The notes beneath the pieces are model-generated. The model was not told the DNA's origin, did not search any database, and saw only the letters and a list, made by a program, of their open reading frames with translations. The translations under genes were made by a program, and so were the position numbers. DNA of 25,254 nt, taken from positions 1 to 25,254 of the forward strand of contig DBMN01000224.1 in assembly GCA_002298965.1 (NCBI GenBank). Direction: 5' to 3'. The DNA is from Rhizobiales bacterium UBA697 (GTDB taxonomy: Bacteria; Pseudomonadota; Alphaproteobacteria; Rhizobiales; Ancalomicrobiaceae). Positions 22,650 through 25,254 of this stretch are shown here, in pieces (within the stretch, counting starts at the first letter, position 1; every line of letters begins with the position of its first letter).

Positions 22650-24005
22650 ATGACCGAAACCACCCGCCACCGCCGCCGCATCGCCGTGATCGGCACCGGG
22701 ATTTCCGGCCTTTCGGCCGCCTGGCTGCTGTCCCGCGCCCACGACGTCGAGGTCTTCGAGGCGGATGCCCGCATCGGCGGTCATTCCAACACCGTCGAGG
22801 TCGAGATCGCCGGCCGCCGCATCGCCGTCGACACCGGCTTCATCGTCTACAACGAGCCCTGCTATCCGAACCTCACCGCCCTCTTCGACCACCTCGGCGT
22901 CGAGACCGCAGCGACCGACATGAGCTTCGCCGTGTCGCTCGATCGGGGACGGCTGGAATATGCCGGCACCGACCTCGCCGGCCTCCTCGCCCAACCGTCG
23001 AACCTCGCCCGCCCGCGCTTCTGGTCGATGATGCGCGATCTCCTGCGGTTCTATCGCGAGGCCCCGGCGGCGCTCACGACGATGGGCGAGGAGAGCCTCG
23101 ACGACTGGCTGGACGCCCGCGGCTACGGCGCCGCCTTCCGCGAGGATCACCTCTATCCGATGGCCGCCGCCATCTGGTCGACCCCGGCGATGGAGGTCGG
23201 CCGCTATCCGGTCGCCGCCTTCGTCCGCTTCTGCGAGAACCACGGCCTCTTGAGGGTCACCGGTCGGCCGGTCTGGCGCACCGTCGTCGGCGGCAGCCGC
23301 AACTACGTCGCCCGCCTCGCCGCCCCCTTCGCCGACAGGATCCGCGTCGCGAGCCCCGTCGTCTCGATCCGCCGCGACGCTGCCGGTGTCGAGATCGTCG
23401 ACGCCTCCGGCACCGCGCGGCGCTACGACCGCGTGGTGATCGCCACCCACGCCGACCGCGCGCTGGCGCTGCTCGCCGACCCGTCGGCCGAGGAACGGCG
23501 CATCCTCTCGGCCTTCCGCTATTCGCGCAACATCGCCGTGCTGCACGGCGACACCGACCTGATGCCGCGCCGCCGCCGCGCCTGGGCGAGCTGGAACTAT
23601 CTCTCCGACGGCCGCGGCCACGACCGTCGCCTGTCGGTGACCTACTGGATGAACCGCCTCCAGCCGCTCGGAGACGAGACGCCCGATCTCTTCGTCACGC
23701 TGAACCCGCTGCGCGAACCGCGCCGCGACACCGTCCATGCCGAGATCGCCTACGATCATCCGCTCTTCGACGTCGGAACCTTCCGGGCGCAGAAGGAGAT
23801 CTGGTCGTTGCAGGGGCAGCGCGACACCTGGTTCTGCGGCGCCCATTTCGGCGCCGGCTTCCACGAGGACGGCCTTCAGGCGGGCCTCGCGGCGGCGGAG
23901 GAGGCGGGCGACGTCACCCGCCCCTGGCGCGTCGCCGACGCCGACGGCCGTATCCATCGCCTGCCCCGGCCGGCACGGAGCCCGCGTGCGGAGGCGGCGG
24001 AATGA
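22650..24005 (+). CDS. FAD-dependent amine-oxidase-like oxidoreductase
   Basis: A 451-residue flavoprotein with an N-terminal FAD dinucleotide motif GTGISG (15-20) and the following FEADARIGGHSNTV segment typical of the amine oxidase/phytoene desaturase group. The C-terminus has the second FAD-contacting region FCGAHFGAGFHEDGLQAG. No signal peptide. As I recall, relatives next to DUF1365 occur in the RpoE/ChrR singlet-oxygen regulon of Rhodobacter and in furan-fatty-acid formation, suggesting action on unsaturated lipids; this is inferred from family and context. The start at 22650 has GGGAG nine bases upstream. Its stop overlaps the DUF1365 start (ATGA), so the pair is translationally coupled. 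Confidence 0.9.
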   Translation: MTETTRHRRRIAVIGTGISGLSAAWLLSRAHDVEVFEADARIGGHSNTVEVEIAGRRIAVDTGFIVYNEPCYPNLTALFDHLGVETAATDMSFAVSLDRGRLEYAGTDLAGLLAQPSNLARPRFWSMMRDLLRFYREAPAALTTMGEESLDDWLDARGYGAAFREDHLYPMAAAIWSTPAMEVGRYPVAAFVRFCENHGLLRVTGRPVWRTVVGGSRNYVARLAAPFADRIRVASPVVSIRRDAAGVEIVDASGTARRYDRVVIATHADRALALLADPSAEERRILSAFRYSRNIAVLHGDTDLMPRRRRAWASWNYLSDGRGHDRRLSVTYWMNRLQPLGDETPDLFVTLNPLREPRRDTVHAEIAYDHPLFDVGTFRAQKEIWSLQGQRDTWFCGAHFGAGFHEDGLQAGLAAAEEAGDVTRPWRVADADGRIHRLPRPARSPRAEAAE

Positions 24006-24799
24006 CCGCGCTCGCCTCCGGCCTCTATCGCGGCCACGTCACCCACCACCGCACGCGCCCGCGCGAGCATCGCCTCGCCTCGCGCATCTGGTCGATGCTG
24101 ATCGATCTCGACGAACTCGACGGGCTCGATCGCCGCTTCCGCTTCTTCTCGGCCGGCCGGGCGAACCTCGTGTCCTTCCGTCCGACCGATCGCGGCGACG
24201 GCTCGGGGCACTTGCGCGAGACGATCGAGGCCGAGATGCGCGCCGCCGGGATCGAACCCGACGGCGGGCCGATCCGCCTCTTCACCATGCCGCGCATCCT
24301 CGGCCGCGCCTTCAATCCGCTGTCGGTCTTCTTCTGCCACCGTCGCGACGGGTCGATCGCCGCGATCCTGTGGGAGGTCGACAACACCTTCGGCGAGCGC
24401 CACGGCTACCTGATCCCGGTCGAGGCGGGCACCGACGGCGAGATCCGCCAGTCCTGCGACAAGGGCTTCTACGTCTCGCCCTTCATGGACATGGATCTCG
24501 CCTACCGCTTCCGCGTGAGCCCGCCCGGCGAGACCTTCGCGCTGGTGATCGAGGTCTCCGACGCCGAAGGCCCGATGTTCTCCGCCCGCCATCTCGCCCG
24601 CCGCGTCGAGGCGAGCGACGCCGCCTTCCTGCGCATCGCCCTGACCACGCCGTTCCAGGCGCTGGGCGTCGTCGGCGCCATCCATCGGGAGGCGCTGAAA
24701 CTCTGGCTGAAGGGCCTGCGCCTGCGCCCCCGCCCGCCGCTGCCGGGGCAGGCGGTGACGGCGGTGTTGCCCGAGCCGCGGATCAAACCGGCGGAGTGA
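24002..24799 (+). CDS. DUF1365 family protein
   Basis: A 265-residue protein matching DUF1365: N-terminal SGLYRGHVTHHRTRPREHRL, then LFTMPRILGRAFNPLSVFFCHR, EVDNTFGERHGYLIP and DKGFYVSPFMDMDLAYRF. The function of the family is not established. It is regularly found next to the amine-oxidase-like flavoprotein and sometimes a cyclopropane-fatty-acid-synthase-like methyltransferase. No such methyltransferase is visible here, though it could lie outside the window. The start overlaps the preceding stop. A short hydrophobic stretch near the C-terminus is not long enough for a clear membrane span. Confidence 0.9.
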   Translation: MTALASGLYRGHVTHHRTRPREHRLASRIWSMLIDLDELDGLDRRFRFFSAGRANLVSFRPTDRGDGSGHLRETIEAEMRAAGIEPDGGPIRLFTMPRILGRAFNPLSVFFCHRRDGSIAAILWEVDNTFGERHGYLIPVEAGTDGEIRQSCDKGFYVSPFMDMDLAYRFRVSPPGETFALVIEVSDAEGPMFSARHLARRVEASDAAFLRIALTTPFQALGVVGAIHREALKLWLKGLRLRPRPPLPGQAVTAVLPEPRIKPAE

Positions 24800-24826
24800 G
24801 GCCGACGACGAGGAGACGACACGAAG

Positions 24827-24850
24827 AAGGGGGCCGATCGGCCCCCTTTT
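24827..24850. terminator. Bidirectional rho-independent terminator
   Basis: A perfect 9-bp stem (AAGGGGGCC / GGCCCCCTT) with loop GATC, followed by TT C on the plus side (four T counting the stem end) and TTCTTC on the minus side. It separates the DUF1365 gene from the convergent chrR-like gene. Confidence 0.88.
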
Positions 24851-24869
24851 CTCGTCCGTCTCGCCCGCC

Positions 24870-25254
24870 TCACAGCCCCACGAAGGGCTGCAGCAGACGG
24901 CCGATGCCGTGGATGCGCAGGCGGCCCTCGACGGCGGCGATGCAGATGCATTCGCCGTCGGCATCGACCTGCGGCCGGTGGTCGATGTGCTCGTCGACCT
25001 CCACCAGATCGCCCGGCCCGTAGGCGTCGCGACCGTCGGAGAAGCCGCCGACCAGCACCTGCGTGAACTCGCGGCCGGTGTGCCCGTGGCGCGGCGCACC
25101 GCCGGCGGCGGGGATGCGCAGCAGGATGACGTTGGCGCCGGCGTCGCCGTCGATCTCGACCCGCGCGAAGGCGAGCGCCGAACCGATCCGCCGCCAGCGG
25201 CCGACCCGATGGGCGGCGAGCCGCGCCGGCAGGACGATTCCGTCCGGCGTCGCC
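24870..25254 (-). CDS. chrR: ChrR-family cupin anti-sigma factor, C-terminal part (partial)
   Basis: The last 127 residues of a gene cut by the window edge. It is the cupin-like domain of ChrR, with HGHTGREFTQVLVGGFSDG and GDLVEVDEHIDHRP. The metal-ligand pattern (His56 and His58 in RHGH, Glu62, His92 of the visible part) agrees with the His/His/Glu/His zinc site of Rhodobacter ChrR. ChrR holds the ECF sigma factor RpoE inactive until singlet oxygen or related stress triggers release. The N-terminal zinc-binding anti-sigma domain and any rpoE gene would lie to the right of the window. It is convergent with the flavoprotein-DUF1365 pair, which are plausible targets. Confidence 0.88.
   Translation of the reverse strand, partial: ATPDGIVLPARLAAHRVGRWRRIGSALAFARVEIDGDAGANVILLRIPAAGGAPRHGHTGREFTQVLVGGFSDGRDAYGPGDLVEVDEHIDHRPQVDADGECICIAAVEGRLRIHGIGRLLQPFVGL

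Overview
The window is GC-rich (about 70%) chromosomal DNA from an alphaproteobacterium, most likely a member of the Hyphomicrobiales (Rhizobiales). The signs are strong G/C preference at third codon positions, the cysE-DUF3126 pair, a tandem PilZ protein, a perfect CtrA-type box (TTAA-N7-TTAAC), a dispersed palindromic repeat of the kind common in rhizobial genomes, and a ChrR-type anti-sigma factor. No single gene fixes the genus.

Layout. 1-3.5 kb: a CBS-domain protein and a rhomboid protease (minus), then a PAS_5 protein and a double PilZ protein (plus), all membrane or signalling functions. 3.5-6.0 kb (minus): a gamma-carbonic-anhydrase-like protein, a soluble chemoreceptor with a C-terminal zinc-binding CZB domain, and a small three-helix membrane protein. 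6.2-8.1 kb: an anchored protein of unknown function (plus), then a DUF3126 protein with a GTG start and serine acetyltransferase CysE (minus). 8.2-10.9 kb (plus): a crotonase-fold protein lacking both hydratase glutamates and an MsbA-like ABC exporter. 10.9-11.7 kb (minus): an alpha/beta hydrolase. 11.9-15.3 kb (plus): a CHCC zinc-finger protein, a flavin monooxygenase, a CinA/MoaB-like protein, a xanthine/guanine phosphoribosyltransferase and an acidic protein, ended by a strong bidirectional terminator. 15.4-17.5 kb (minus): a ParA/MinD-like ATPase and an exported von Willebrand factor A protein.

17.8-19.0 kb is the one clearly foreign stretch. A tRNA-Leu(UAA) gene is followed by an AT-rich segment holding a single DUF3800 gene, a family often found with mobile and defence genes. 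No integrase and no duplicated tRNA end is visible, so it looks like a remnant or small cargo insertion. 19.0-20.8 kb (minus): a small exported beta-rich protein and an lrgA-lrgB pair. 21.0-22.2 kb (plus): a YdhR-like small protein and an aldose-1-epimerase-like protein.

22.2-25.25 kb: a gene-free 445-base stretch carries a large imperfect inverted repeat of about 150 bases. After it comes a translationally coupled pair, an FAD-dependent amine-oxidase-like oxidoreductase and a DUF1365 protein, convergent with the 3' part of a chrR-like anti-sigma gene that runs off the window. These three families also occur together in the RpoE/ChrR singlet-oxygen response, and a candidate ECF-type promoter (cGATCC-N16-CGTA) lies 50 bases before the oxidoreductase. 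I see no CRISPR array, rRNA, transposase or integrase. Most of the window is ordinary core genome; the points most worth following are the DUF3800 segment, the ChrR-linked pair with its candidate promoter, and the long palindrome.
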